Both the position numbers and the translations under genes were made by a program. Under the pieces are notes generated by a model. That model was not told the origin of the DNA and did no database searches. It worked only from the letters and a program-made list of their open reading frames with translations. A DNA stretch of 13,751 bases from Candidatus Bipolaricaulota bacterium (lineage in GTDB: Bacteria; Bipolaricaulota; Bipolaricaulia; M55B111): NCBI GenBank assembly GCA_018334615.1, contig JAGXLP010000020.1, forward strand, positions 1 through 13,751, in the 5' to 3' direction. Shown one piece after another: positions 1 through 6,705 of the stretch (position 1 is the first letter of the stretch; each line of letters begins with the position of its first letter).

Positions 1-217
1 CCTGGAGCCTGACCACTTTCACCTGCACGACAACGGCGGCAAAGAAGATCGGCACATGAAACTGGGCGCGGGCAATATCGATTTCTCAAAAATTTTTAAA
101 ACAATTTCGACTTACGGGGACAAAAAAGTAATTATTTTAGAATTATACAGATTGTCCGACGTCAAAGAGTCACTTGAATATTTTGTAGAAATACTCGAGG
201 AAATGGACCGGGAATAA
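1..217 (+). CDS. Sugar phosphate isomerase/epimerase (xylose isomerase-like TIM barrel), C-terminal part
   Basis: Reading from base 2 there is an open frame of 71 codons ending in TAA at 215-217; the 5' part lies outside the window. The fragment contains HLHDNGG, then a D-RH pair and KLGAGNIDF. This matches the last strands of the AP-endonuclease-2/xylose-isomerase-like TIM barrel, where the HDN and D-H residues usually contribute metal ligands and the G-G-NIDF loop closes the barrel. The tail (ILELYRLSDVKESLEYF) is a typical C-terminal helix. Members isomerise or epimerise sugars and sugar phosphates, or act as endonuclease IV; which applies cannot be decided from 71 residues. The gene converges on the ABC ATPase gene on the other strand. 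An antisense 61-codon frame over its end looks like a shadow. Confidence 0.75.
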   Translation, partial: LEPDHFHLHDNGGKEDRHMKLGAGNIDFSKIFKTISTYGDKKVIILELYRLSDVKESLEYFVEILEEMDRE

Positions 218-268
218 GGAGTCACAATTATTGGATTCGGTTGATCAACAATAGGGATTTCACACCTC

Positions 269-295
269 AAAAAAGTATAACTGTCACACTTTTTC
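269..295. terminator. A/T-rich inverted repeat between convergent genes, possible bidirectional terminator
   Basis: AAAAAGT (270-276) is complementary to ACTTTTT (288-294), and the minus strand gains a further G-U and a U-A pair. The T-run is part of the stem on either strand. It sits between the end of the isomerase gene (217) and the end of the ATPase gene (404), where a shared terminator would be expected. The stem is weak because it is almost all A-T. A longer-range CCCTACC/GGTAGGG complementarity also occurs in the same gap, around 332-338 and 375-383. Confidence 0.3.
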
Positions 296-403
296 ATAAA
301 GCTATTGGGTATTAGAGGCCCCCGTTCCTCACCCTACCATAAACAGTTCGCACCTAGTTTTCCGGTAGTTTAGAACATCCAGGGTAGGTAGGGAAAACTT
401 ACC

Positions 404-1471
404 CTAGACGGGAATTAAGTAAATACTATCCGGTAAAATTCTTAGGAACAGCTCTTGCCCTTCGGTTAAAAGAGTATCGGCTTCCGGCTCGGGAACATCA
501 ACCATTATATTATCTTCCATTCCGACATCTACCTCGTATCGGATAAGAGATCCAAGAAACATCGAAGTAATTAAGGTACCGGCTATTACATTTACCCCTT
601 CCTTTTCATCCGTAATTGAAAATTCCGTAGGCCTAAACATTATCCCGACCTCATCACCGGTTTGAATATCGTCGCTTGTCCTTTTTGCCAATATACTTCC
701 AAACGGGAGGTCAATAGATACTTGTTCCTCTTCCACTGCTAAAATTTGTCCATTTACGTAGTTTGCCTTTCCGATAAACCTGGCTGTAAATTCGTTGTCG
801 GGTCTGCGATAGATTTCTGCAGGGTTACCGACCTGCTTGATTTTCCCTTCGTTCATTACGGCCAGGTAATCCGAAATAGCCATGGCTTCTTCCTGGTCAT
901 GGGTTACGTAAATCATCGTAGTTTTTAGTTCTAGTTGTAACTTCCTTATTTCTTTTCTCATCTCAACTCTGAGTTTGGCATCCAGGTCACTTAACGGTTC
1001 ATCCAGCAATAGTACCCCTGGCTCGACCACTAGACTCCTGGCCAGGGCAACTCTCTGCTGTTGTCCCCCGCTCAACTGCTTTGGATACCTTTCTCCCAAA
1101 TCCCCCAAACCCACCATTCGCAGTAGCTCATTTGCTCGATCCTGAATTTCACTTTTGGGCCTCTTCTTCACCCGCAATCCGTAGGCAACGTTTTCGAATA
1201 CCGTCATATGGGGGAAGATACCTAAATTTTGAAATACAGTGGCCACGTTCCGTCGATGCGGGGGTACTTGATTGACAACAGAATCGCCAAGGTAGACCTC
1301 CCCTTCGTCCGGTTCGTAGAAACCGGAAATGCATCTTAAAGTTGAGGTTTTCCCGCAACCACTTGGACCGAGCAGGGTAGTTAACTTTCCATCCTCAAAG
1401 GTTAGTGATACACTGTCTACAGCTATTAAGTCCCCAAAGTGTTTCGTTAGATTTCTTATTTCTACTTTCAT
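404..1471 (-). CDS. ABC transporter ATP-binding protein, FbpC/PotA-like
   Basis: This 355-residue cytoplasmic ATPase powers an importer. Walker A is GPSGCGKTS (35-43), the Q-loop glutamine is Q81, the signature is LSGGQ (133-137), Walker B ends D157-E158 and the switch histidine is H191 (VTHD). After the nucleotide-binding domain comes a roughly 110-residue C-terminal TOBE-type beta domain, the usual arrangement in FbpC, PotA and MalK proteins, and the length is typical. The ATG at 1471 is preceded closely by AAGGA; a stronger GGAGGTG lies about 16 bases upstream, too far for standard spacing. The gene follows the fused permease gene by 32 bases and is last in its unit. Its natural partners are the permease and Tat-type binding protein upstream. 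The substrate could be ferric iron, a polyamine, thiamine or 2-aminoethylphosphonate; sequence alone does not decide. It is also the only ABC ATPase in the window. Confidence 0.93.
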   Translation of the reverse strand: MKVEIRNLTKHFGDLIAVDSVSLTFEDGKLTTLLGPSGCGKTSTLRCISGFYEPDEGEVYLGDSVVNQVPPHRRNVATVFQNLGIFPHMTVFENVAYGLRVKKRPKSEIQDRANELLRMVGLGDLGERYPKQLSGGQQQRVALARSLVVEPGVLLLDEPLSDLDAKLRVEMRKEIRKLQLELKTTMIYVTHDQEEAMAISDYLAVMNEGKIKQVGNPAEIYRRPDNEFTARFIGKANYVNGQILAVEEEQVSIDLPFGSILAKRTSDDIQTGDEVGIMFRPTEFSITDEKEGVNVIAGTLITSMFLGSLIRYEVDVGMEDNIMVDVPEPEADTLLTEGQELFLRILPDSIYLIPV

Positions 1472-1503
1472 TTTCCTTGGGAATTAGCACCTCCTTCCCT
1501 AAT

Positions 1504-3183
1504 TTACAACCCTAAGCCCTTTTCGCCCGACAATTGATAGAGCAAAGTCTGGATTAACAATACAATTGCAACCAATACCACGGCCAGAGGAGTTCCTAAA
1601 TCGAGATGTAGGCGTTCGAGAAGATCCAATAGCTTTACTGCCAGGATGTTAAATTGTGGGGTAACAAGAAAGATCACAGCGCTAATTGTTCTCATTCCCG
1701 TAACTAAAACATAAATACCGCTCGCGTAGAAGGCAGGGCGCCAGAGAGGAGCCAAAATATCCTTAAAAACTCGTAACCCCGAAGCCCCCAGATCCCGGGC
1801 AGCCTCTTCCATCTCCTTATCTATCTGCTGGAGTTGATTTTTTCCCGCCATTACTGCGACCGGCAGGTTATGGAAGGCCACATTTATCGCAAGAATATAC
1901 CAGGTTCCGGTCAACGCAATCCAACCGGTACTAAATGCCAGTATATAACCTACTCCAAATACGGTCCCCGGTATGGCAAATGGAACCAGGGCGATATACT
2001 CCAGGAAATTACCGATCTTTGATTCGTGACGAACGGACACGTACGCAATAGCCAGCCCCACGACAGTACCGATCAGAGCCGCAACAGCGGACATTTGTAT
2101 GCTGTTTTTCAACAAGGTCGGGACGGATACAAAGCTTTGAAACAACTCCGGGTAATTCTGGAAAGTAAACGTATAGTTAACCAGAGGGACTTTCACCAGT
2201 GACATAACCACAACAGTCCCCATAATGAGCAGGATTAAAAGGGAAACAACTCCTAACAACAACGTGATCGGTAGTTTAATATACCAGCTAGTTTCCCGGT
2301 AGGAGGTGGCAGCTCGTGATCCGGAAACGGTGATATAAGATTTTTCCCCTATCAATCTATCCCGTATGATCAGAACTCCCAGTAACGGCAATAAAAGCAC
2401 GCTCCCCATAACTGCAGCCCACCCTACCCTGCTCAACGCGCCGACCATCGCTACATATATGGACACTGAGAGGACTCTAAACCGTCCTCCAATTAGCATA
2501 GGGGTACCAAAGTCGGCCATTGAGAGTATGAAAACCAGCAGGGCAGAATTAAGGAGAGAGGGGGTAAGCAGGGCCATAGTTACCCTTCGGAAGGTGTAAA
2601 ACTCCTGAGCGCCTAGATCACGAGAGACCTCTTCCATTGTGGGATCCAGCGATTGAACGGAACCCTCCAACGTCAAATATACATAAGGGATGAATACAAT
2701 GGACTGAACGATAACTATCCCCAACCAACCATGGACGTTCCACGAAAGATTTAGAAGCCGGGTGAGAAAACCGTTCCTGCCGATGAAAAGAGATAGACCA
2801 AAAGCAGCCAGAAAAGGGGGGATAATCAAGGGAAATAATGCCAGCCGCCTAAATAAACCGCTTCCCGGAATTTTCAGTCGCACGGCAGAATAGGCAAGAA
2901 CGAAGCCGAAAAGAGTAGAAATAACCGTTACCGGGACCGCAACCGCAAAGGTATTTAGTAATATCCGTACGTATCTAAAATTTAAAAAGAACTTTACGTA
3001 ATTCGCGACAGAAAATACCCCGTCAACCATAAAACTCTTCCGAAAAACGGTCAGCATCGGATATAGGATAAAAGTCACGAGGAGGAAAAGCAGGATAACG
3101 TTGAGCGTATTTCTTCTAATGTATCTATAGAATTGGTTAAAGACCATTTTTTGAGAAAGAAAAGACCCTGAATTTACCCCCAA
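1504..3183 (-). CDS. ABC transporter permease, fused two-domain type (FbpB/ThiP-like)
   Basis: This 559-residue integral membrane protein carries two binding-protein-dependent permease domains in one chain, as in FbpB, SfuB and ThiP. The repeat is visible in two EAA-type coupling loops: EVSRDLGAQEFYTFRRV in the first half and EAARDLGASGLRVFKDI in the second. These loops contact the ATPase. About a dozen hydrophobic segments are seen, the first being LNVILLFLLVTFILYPML. The start is uncertain: the frame opens just after a TAG, the TTG at 3183 has no clear ribosome binding site, and the first ATG (MVFNQFYRYIRR) is at 3147, also without one. The TTG is shown because it gives the longest form; the ATG would remove 12 residues and no domain. 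It lies 302 bases downstream of the binding-protein gene and 32 bases upstream of the ATPase gene. Confidence 0.9.
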   Translation of the reverse strand: MGVNSGSFLSQKMVFNQFYRYIRRNTLNVILLFLLVTFILYPMLTVFRKSFMVDGVFSVANYVKFFLNFRYVRILLNTFAVAVPVTVISTLFGFVLAYSAVRLKIPGSGLFRRLALFPLIIPPFLAAFGLSLFIGRNGFLTRLLNLSWNVHGWLGIVIVQSIVFIPYVYLTLEGSVQSLDPTMEEVSRDLGAQEFYTFRRVTMALLTPSLLNSALLVFILSMADFGTPMLIGGRFRVLSVSIYVAMVGALSRVGWAAVMGSVLLLPLLGVLIIRDRLIGEKSYITVSGSRAATSYRETSWYIKLPITLLLGVVSLLILLIMGTVVVMSLVKVPLVNYTFTFQNYPELFQSFVSVPTLLKNSIQMSAVAALIGTVVGLAIAYVSVRHESKIGNFLEYIALVPFAIPGTVFGVGYILAFSTGWIALTGTWYILAINVAFHNLPVAVMAGKNQLQQIDKEMEEAARDLGASGLRVFKDILAPLWRPAFYASGIYVLVTGMRTISAVIFLVTPQFNILAVKLLDLLERLHLDLGTPLAVVLVAIVLLIQTLLYQLSGEKGLGL

Positions 3184-3485
3184 GGGCTAGAAATATCTTC
3201 TTCTCTGTTTTCGGCACCAGTTTCGCCAAGCGAAAATTCACACGATCCAAAAATAAACGTCAGGTTCCCCTTTTGCTACGACGACTAATAAGCAACATTG
3301 ATCCACTTGGGTGACTCAACTCAATCGCGAAGAAAACTACGGATACTCCACAGTATAACCTAGCTAAAAACCTCAAAATCTACGGCTTCAGCAAGAAGAC
3401 AGGGTTTTACCAACTTAATTATCCAAGTGTTTCGATACTCACCATGTGACCTAGAACGAGGCTCGTGCCATACTGACGTATGGCA
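3184..3485 (-). other. 302-base intercistronic spacer between binding-protein and permease genes
   Basis: No convincing gene was seen here on either strand; the longest reasonable reading is an 8-codon ATG frame near 3444 with a poor ribosome site. The spacer holds a perfect stem-loop directly after the binding-protein stop (3466-3485), an adjoining dyad ACGAG-G-CTCGT (3456-3466) and one copy of the repeated transcript motif CCTGTCTTCT (3394-3403). A TATACT box occurs near 3351-3356 but has no acceptable -35 box. The spacer is long for genes of a single transporter, so the permease and ATPase are probably made at a lower level than the binding protein. Confidence 0.5.
3466..3485 (-). repeat. 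Perfect inverted repeat directly after the binding-protein stop codon
   Basis: TGCCATAC and GTATGGCA form an 8-base-pair perfect stem around a 4-base loop (GTCA), starting with the base right after the TAA at 3488-3486. No U-run follows, so it is not a canonical terminator. In ABC operons such stem-loops after the binding-protein gene often protect the upstream mRNA from 3' decay and so raise binding-protein levels; that role is inferred here. Confidence 0.6.
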
Positions 3486-4574
3486 TTAGGCGAAACGATC
3501 ATTCCATTCTTCCAGAATTTTCTCGCTTTGTTTTGACGCTTCTTCTGCATCGTAATCAATAAATTTTGCGTCACGTACCCACTCTTTAACCGTGTCCGTA
3601 GTCTTAAGTTTGTCTTCGGGGACGTCCGGTTTAGTGATGACCGTACGAGCCATGGAATACCAGATCATGGCTTTCTCGCTCAGAGCGTAATCGACAGTAG
3701 TTATAGCGTTGTAGGGGTGAGGTCCATCCTTGACAGCTTGTACCGTATCCAAACTGTAAGCCAGGCCCTCCTCGGGAATCCACCAGGTAAGAGGATAACC
3801 TTCATCTATCAATCTCGGAACTATCTCGTCCCAGGTAAGACCTATGGTAACTTCACCGGAGGCAGCATGGCGAGCCGGTGTCGATCCACTACCTGTATAG
3901 GTGAGGACGTTCTTATCGAGCTTTTCCATAAACTCCCATGCCCGGTCCCAGCCAAATATCTGGATCCAGCTTGCCACCAACAAAAACCCGGTACCGGATT
4001 GATTGGGATCCGGAGCGGCGATTTCGTTTTTGTACTGGGAATCTTCCAGGTCGAGCCAACTTTCCGGCATATCCAGACCCAGCCGCTCCCTCCTATTTTT
4101 ATTTATGGCAGTGTTTGATGCCCAAAAAGAATATCCGAACCAGTAATTTTCGTCACTCTTATATTTATCCGGGATAGCTCTGGTGTTGCTAGTTTTTACC
4201 CTGCGAAGCAAGCCTTCTTTTTGAGCAATCGCAGAATGGGCGGCTTCGGCACCCCACCATACGTCAAGGTTTACATCTCCAGCTTCTGCCTCCGACCTGA
4301 GCCTCCTGAGAGAAGGTCCTGAGGACATGTTGATTATGTTAGCATTCAAACCAGTAGTCTCTTCGAAAGCACTCATCCACTTTTCCAGGTTACCCGGGTC
4401 ATTGTGAGAAATGACGGCAACCTCATTGCTCTGACCGTAACTAAGGCCCCGAAAAGTACCAAGACCTGCTACTGCACCTAACAGCGAACCGGCACCCAGT
4501 TTTAAAAACTGCCTTCTATCTACCGCTCTCTCGAGCCAATTTTGCTCCTCTTCAGTTCTATCGCTGTTATTCAT
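3486..4574 (-). CDS. Tat-exported extracellular solute-binding protein, family 1 (Fe3+/AEP/polyamine-type)
   Basis: This 362-residue protein captures a solute outside the membrane for the permease and ATPase downstream. Its N-terminus is an acidic 18-residue lead, then DRRQFLKLGAG (19-29) and a hydrophobic stretch, which is a twin-arginine (Tat) signal with R20-R21; export is therefore probably in folded form. The mature part has family-1 hallmarks: SSGPSLRRLRSEAEAGDVNLDVWWG, a SGTGFL segment, TYTGSGSTPARHAASGEVTIGL and PEEGLAYSLDTVQAVKDG. The adjacent tyrosine pair that binds iron in FbpA-type proteins is not evident, so ferric iron is only one candidate. The ATG has an excellent AAAGGAGG site about 9 bases upstream, and a strong promoter lies at 4663-4690. 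A stem-loop follows the stop codon. Confidence 0.9.
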   Translation of the reverse strand: MNNSDRTEEEQNWLERAVDRRQFLKLGAGSLLGAVAGLGTFRGLSYGQSNEVAVISHNDPGNLEKWMSAFEETTGLNANIINMSSGPSLRRLRSEAEAGDVNLDVWWGAEAAHSAIAQKEGLLRRVKTSNTRAIPDKYKSDENYWFGYSFWASNTAINKNRRERLGLDMPESWLDLEDSQYKNEIAAPDPNQSGTGFLLVASWIQIFGWDRAWEFMEKLDKNVLTYTGSGSTPARHAASGEVTIGLTWDEIVPRLIDEGYPLTWWIPEEGLAYSLDTVQAVKDGPHPYNAITTVDYALSEKAMIWYSMARTVITKPDVPEDKLKTTDTVKEWVRDAKFIDYDAEEASKQSEKILEEWNDRFA

Positions 4575-4594
4575 TCTTTATACCTCCTTTCATA

Positions 4595-4639
4595 TTAAAA
4601 CGTTTGTCTGGAAGAATTGTTATCTAAAATAAACGCCAA
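4595..4639 (-). CDS. Possible 14-residue leader peptide ahead of the binding-protein gene
   Basis: A TTG at 4639 follows the strong ribosome-site sequence GGAGGTGAT (4646-4654) at a workable distance and opens a 14-codon frame reading MAFILDNNSSRQTF, ending in TAA at 4597-4595. The binding-protein gene's own ribosome site begins a few bases further on. It lies in the 5' leader made from the promoter at 4663-4690. There is no run of a single amino acid as in classical attenuation peptides and no known homologue is recognised. The ribosome site is real-looking but the peptide may be chance. Confidence 0.2.
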   Translation of the reverse strand: MAFILDNNSSRQTF

Positions 4640-4662
4640 GAATCTATCACCTCCATGATCTT

Positions 4663-4690
4663 ATTATAACTAAATCGGTGGTCCTATCAA
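4663..4690 (-). promoter_or_regulatory. Sigma-70-type promoter for the binding-protein/permease/ATPase unit
   Basis: On the minus strand TTGATA (4690-4685) is followed after 16 bases by a perfect TATAAT (4668-4663). This lies in the 169-base gap after proW and predicts a transcript starting near 4656, about 80 bases before the binding-protein ATG. It separates the second transporter from the AOR-SDR-proXW unit, although read-through from proW is still possible. Confidence 0.65.
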
Positions 4691-4743
4691 CAACACCATA
4701 ATCAGGGAGACATCGGCCTACTTAAGCTAATTCAGAAGACAGG

Positions 4744-5592
4744 TTAACCTGTTACCAATCTATCAATTATTATTGCTAAAATGACGATTCCAATTCCCGC
4801 TTCGAAACCCATACCTACATCTATCCACGACAAAGAACGCAAAACCTCCTGGCCCAAACCTTTTGCTCCTATCATGGCGGCAATAACCATCATGGATAGA
4901 GACATCATTATCGTCTGATTTATCCCCATCATAATGGAAGAGGTGGCTAACGGGAACTCTACCTTCCATAGCATCTGCCAGGTGTTCGCGCCAAACGCCC
5001 TCGCTGCCTCGATAATTTCGTCGGGAATTTCTTCGAAACCCAACCTGGTCAGCCTAATTGCCGGTGGAGTGGCAAAGATAAAAGTAGCTGCTACGGCAGG
5101 AACTTTGCCCAACCCGAAAAACATCATGGCCGGGATTAGATAGACAAAAGGTGGGATTGTCTGCATCAAATCCAAAATCGGCCTGATAATGGTAAAAGCC
5201 AATTTGCTATGAGCCGTCACCACTCCCAGCGGGATACCAACCATGATGGACAGGAGCGCAGCTGTCAGTACGAGGGATAGAGTCATAATGGTCGCTTCCC
5301 AGAGCCCTAAGTTAAACATTAAAAGTAAGGCTAGAAAAGCGAAAACCCCGTACTTCCAGGTTCTAACATAACACATCAAAATGGCAACTAGAAGTACAAA
5401 TAGCAACGGAGGAATCGAAAGCAATGCGAAATCCAGAGAATCCGAAACTATCAACAGGAAATCGGAGAAAGCTTCCAGTGGAACCGCTAAAGTTTCAGTC
5501 AAAAAGTCAATTGTTACCTCTACCGCAGTATCCAGGGGAAGCTTTGTCCTCAAAATGGACACAAAACTTTCATACCACTGAACTATAGACAT
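4744..5592 (-). CDS. proW: Glycine betaine/proline-type ABC transporter permease, ProW-like
   Basis: This is a membrane permease of the ProW/OpuAB family, about 282 residues and of normal length. Several hydrophobic segments are visible. The coupling region FEEIPDEIIEAARAFGANTWQMLWKVEFPLA and the following NQTIMMSLSMMVIAAMIGAKGLGQEVLRSL match E. coli-type ProW closely, and it ends in ILAIIIDRLVTG as family members do. The ATG at 5592 is preferred because it follows TGTGGTAAAT, much like GGGGGTAAAT before proX; a GTG at 5601 would add three residues. A hairpin terminator separates it from proX upstream, so it is probably expressed by read-through. Normally a ProV ATPase gene with CBS domains is first in such operons; none is present here. 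The imported solute is probably a betaine-like quaternary ammonium compound. Confidence 0.92.
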   Translation of the reverse strand: MSIVQWYESFVSILRTKLPLDTAVEVTIDFLTETLAVPLEAFSDFLLIVSDSLDFALLSIPPLLFVLLVAILMCYVRTWKYGVFAFLALLLMFNLGLWEATIMTLSLVLTAALLSIMVGIPLGVVTAHSKLAFTIIRPILDLMQTIPPFVYLIPAMMFFGLGKVPAVAATFIFATPPAIRLTRLGFEEIPDEIIEAARAFGANTWQMLWKVEFPLATSSIMMGINQTIMMSLSMMVIAAMIGAKGLGQEVLRSLSWIDVGMGFEAGIGIVILAIIIDRLVTG

Positions 5593-5614
5593 ATTTACCA
5601 CAAAGGTTTAGGGA

Positions 5615-5653
5615 AAAAATTAAGGCCTGTCCCCTGGTAAGAGAAGACAGGCC
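5615..5653 (-). terminator. Intrinsic terminator/attenuator between proX and proW
   Basis: On the minus strand GGCCTGTC (5653-5646) and GACAGGCC (5631-5624) form a perfect 8-base-pair GC-rich stem with a 14-base loop, followed at once by TTAATTTTTT. This has the full form of a rho-independent terminator. Because proW follows on the same strand only about 20 bases later with no promoter seen between, it most likely acts as a partial terminator that keeps the binding protein in excess over the permease. Confidence 0.75.
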
Positions 5654-5666
5654 CTGTTTAGAAAGA

Positions 5667-6629
5667 TTATTCGTATTTGTCTCTTATAACGTCTCGTGCC
5701 CGCTCTCCATCAACGGTCTCAACGCCGTAAACCCAGACATCAACCACATCTAAATGGTTCTTTATCCAGGTTTCTGCAACTTCTTCGGGCGGATTCTCTT
5801 CGTAGGTATACTCGTAAATCCAGTTACTTTGCCAGGCGGGAGTTACCTTAAATTGCTTAAAGAATTGATAAACTTCCGGCATATCCTCGTCCAAGCCGAC
5901 TCTGGAAAGGGTCCAGACTACCTCCTTACCGGGCTCGGGCCAGATCCTCTTTGGGTCCTTTAAATACTTTAGGTCCCATTCAATGTTCATCCAGTGAGGT
6001 TTCCAGCCCAAAAACACTATCCAATCCTCGTTTTTGGCGGCTTTTTTTACTTGCGACAACATACCTGCTGTACTACTCGCCACGAAGTCCCAATCACCAA
6101 GCCCGTAGGTGTCGTTTTCTATCGCATCAATGACAATTTTGTTCCCCTCGTTTCCCGGTTCTATTCCATAAAACTCGGGTTGTCCATCTCCATTTAAATC
6201 AAATTTGTCTCTATATTCGGGCTTGTCCAAATCAGCAAAAGATCGAACACCGGCATCCCAGACGTACTTCGGTACCGCATTTCGATAGACTGTTTCGTTA
6301 AGGTTAACTTCTAGTTTTTCAATAGTTCCTTCTTCAAAATATGGTTCCAGATAGGTCAACATCGTAGGAATCCAACCGCCGAGGAATACATCGAGATCCC
6401 CAGTAGACAACGCTTTATAAGTTGCAGGAACCTGGAGTTGAGTAGCCTCCACATTATACCCCATTGTTTCCAAAAGCGCTCTAGCGACATGGGTCTTTAC
6501 AGTTACACCAGGCCAATTAATATAACCAAATCTAACCTTCTGATTTTTTGCCTGAGCAACAAACCCACCACCGAGCAAGAAAACGAAAATCAACGAGACT
6601 ATCAGTAAATGGGCAAGTTTGGTTTTCAT
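5667..6629 (-). CDS. proX: Glycine betaine/proline-type ABC transporter substrate-binding protein, ProX-like
   Basis: This 320-residue exported binding protein begins with a signal peptide (basic MKTK, hydrophobic core about 8-24, AQA near residue 27). The mature part follows E. coli ProX: INWPGV (W39), LGGWIPTM (W86), YGIEPGNEGN (154-163), SSTAGMLSQV and FLGWKPHWMN (W209). In ProX-type proteins three tryptophans form an aromatic cage around the quaternary ammonium group, and W39, W86 and W209 sit at the matching motifs, so a betaine-like ligand is expected. An oddity is DLNGDGQPE (144-152), which resembles a calcium-binding loop. The ATG follows GGGGGTAAAT. The gene is 76 bases downstream of the SDR gene, with no clear promoter between, and is followed by an attenuator and proW. 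Confidence 0.93.
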   Translation of the reverse strand: MKTKLAHLLIVSLIFVFLLGGGFVAQAKNQKVRFGYINWPGVTVKTHVARALLETMGYNVEATQLQVPATYKALSTGDLDVFLGGWIPTMLTYLEPYFEEGTIEKLEVNLNETVYRNAVPKYVWDAGVRSFADLDKPEYRDKFDLNGDGQPEFYGIEPGNEGNKIVIDAIENDTYGLGDWDFVASSTAGMLSQVKKAAKNEDWIVFLGWKPHWMNIEWDLKYLKDPKRIWPEPGKEVVWTLSRVGLDEDMPEVYQFFKQFKVTPAWQSNWIYEYTYEENPPEEVAETWIKNHLDVVDVWVYGVETVDGERARDVIRDKYE

Positions 6630-6705
6630 ATTTACCCCCTTGTTTAGAGTAAAAAATTTGTTCTAGCCGAAAACAGATCTCTCAGCAGTTCACCTATCAC
6701 CTCCG

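Noticed and set aside
240..249. Perfect palindrome GTTGATCAAC
   Set aside because: A 10-base palindrome is not rare in this length and it has no promoter next to it.
112..297. 61-codon minus-strand frame over the end of the isomerase gene
   Set aside because: No ribosome site or family motif, and it overlaps the real gene end antisense.
3205..6670. 12-base match TCTGTTTTCGGC at about 3205 (plus) and 6665 (minus)
   Set aside because: Matches of this length are expected by chance over both strands of 13.7 kb, and the two are in opposite orientation relative to the genes.
6665..6690. GCTGAGAG in the proX leader resembling part of a TPP riboswitch
   Set aside because: The other conserved segments of that riboswitch are absent and the neighbouring gene is not thiamine-related.
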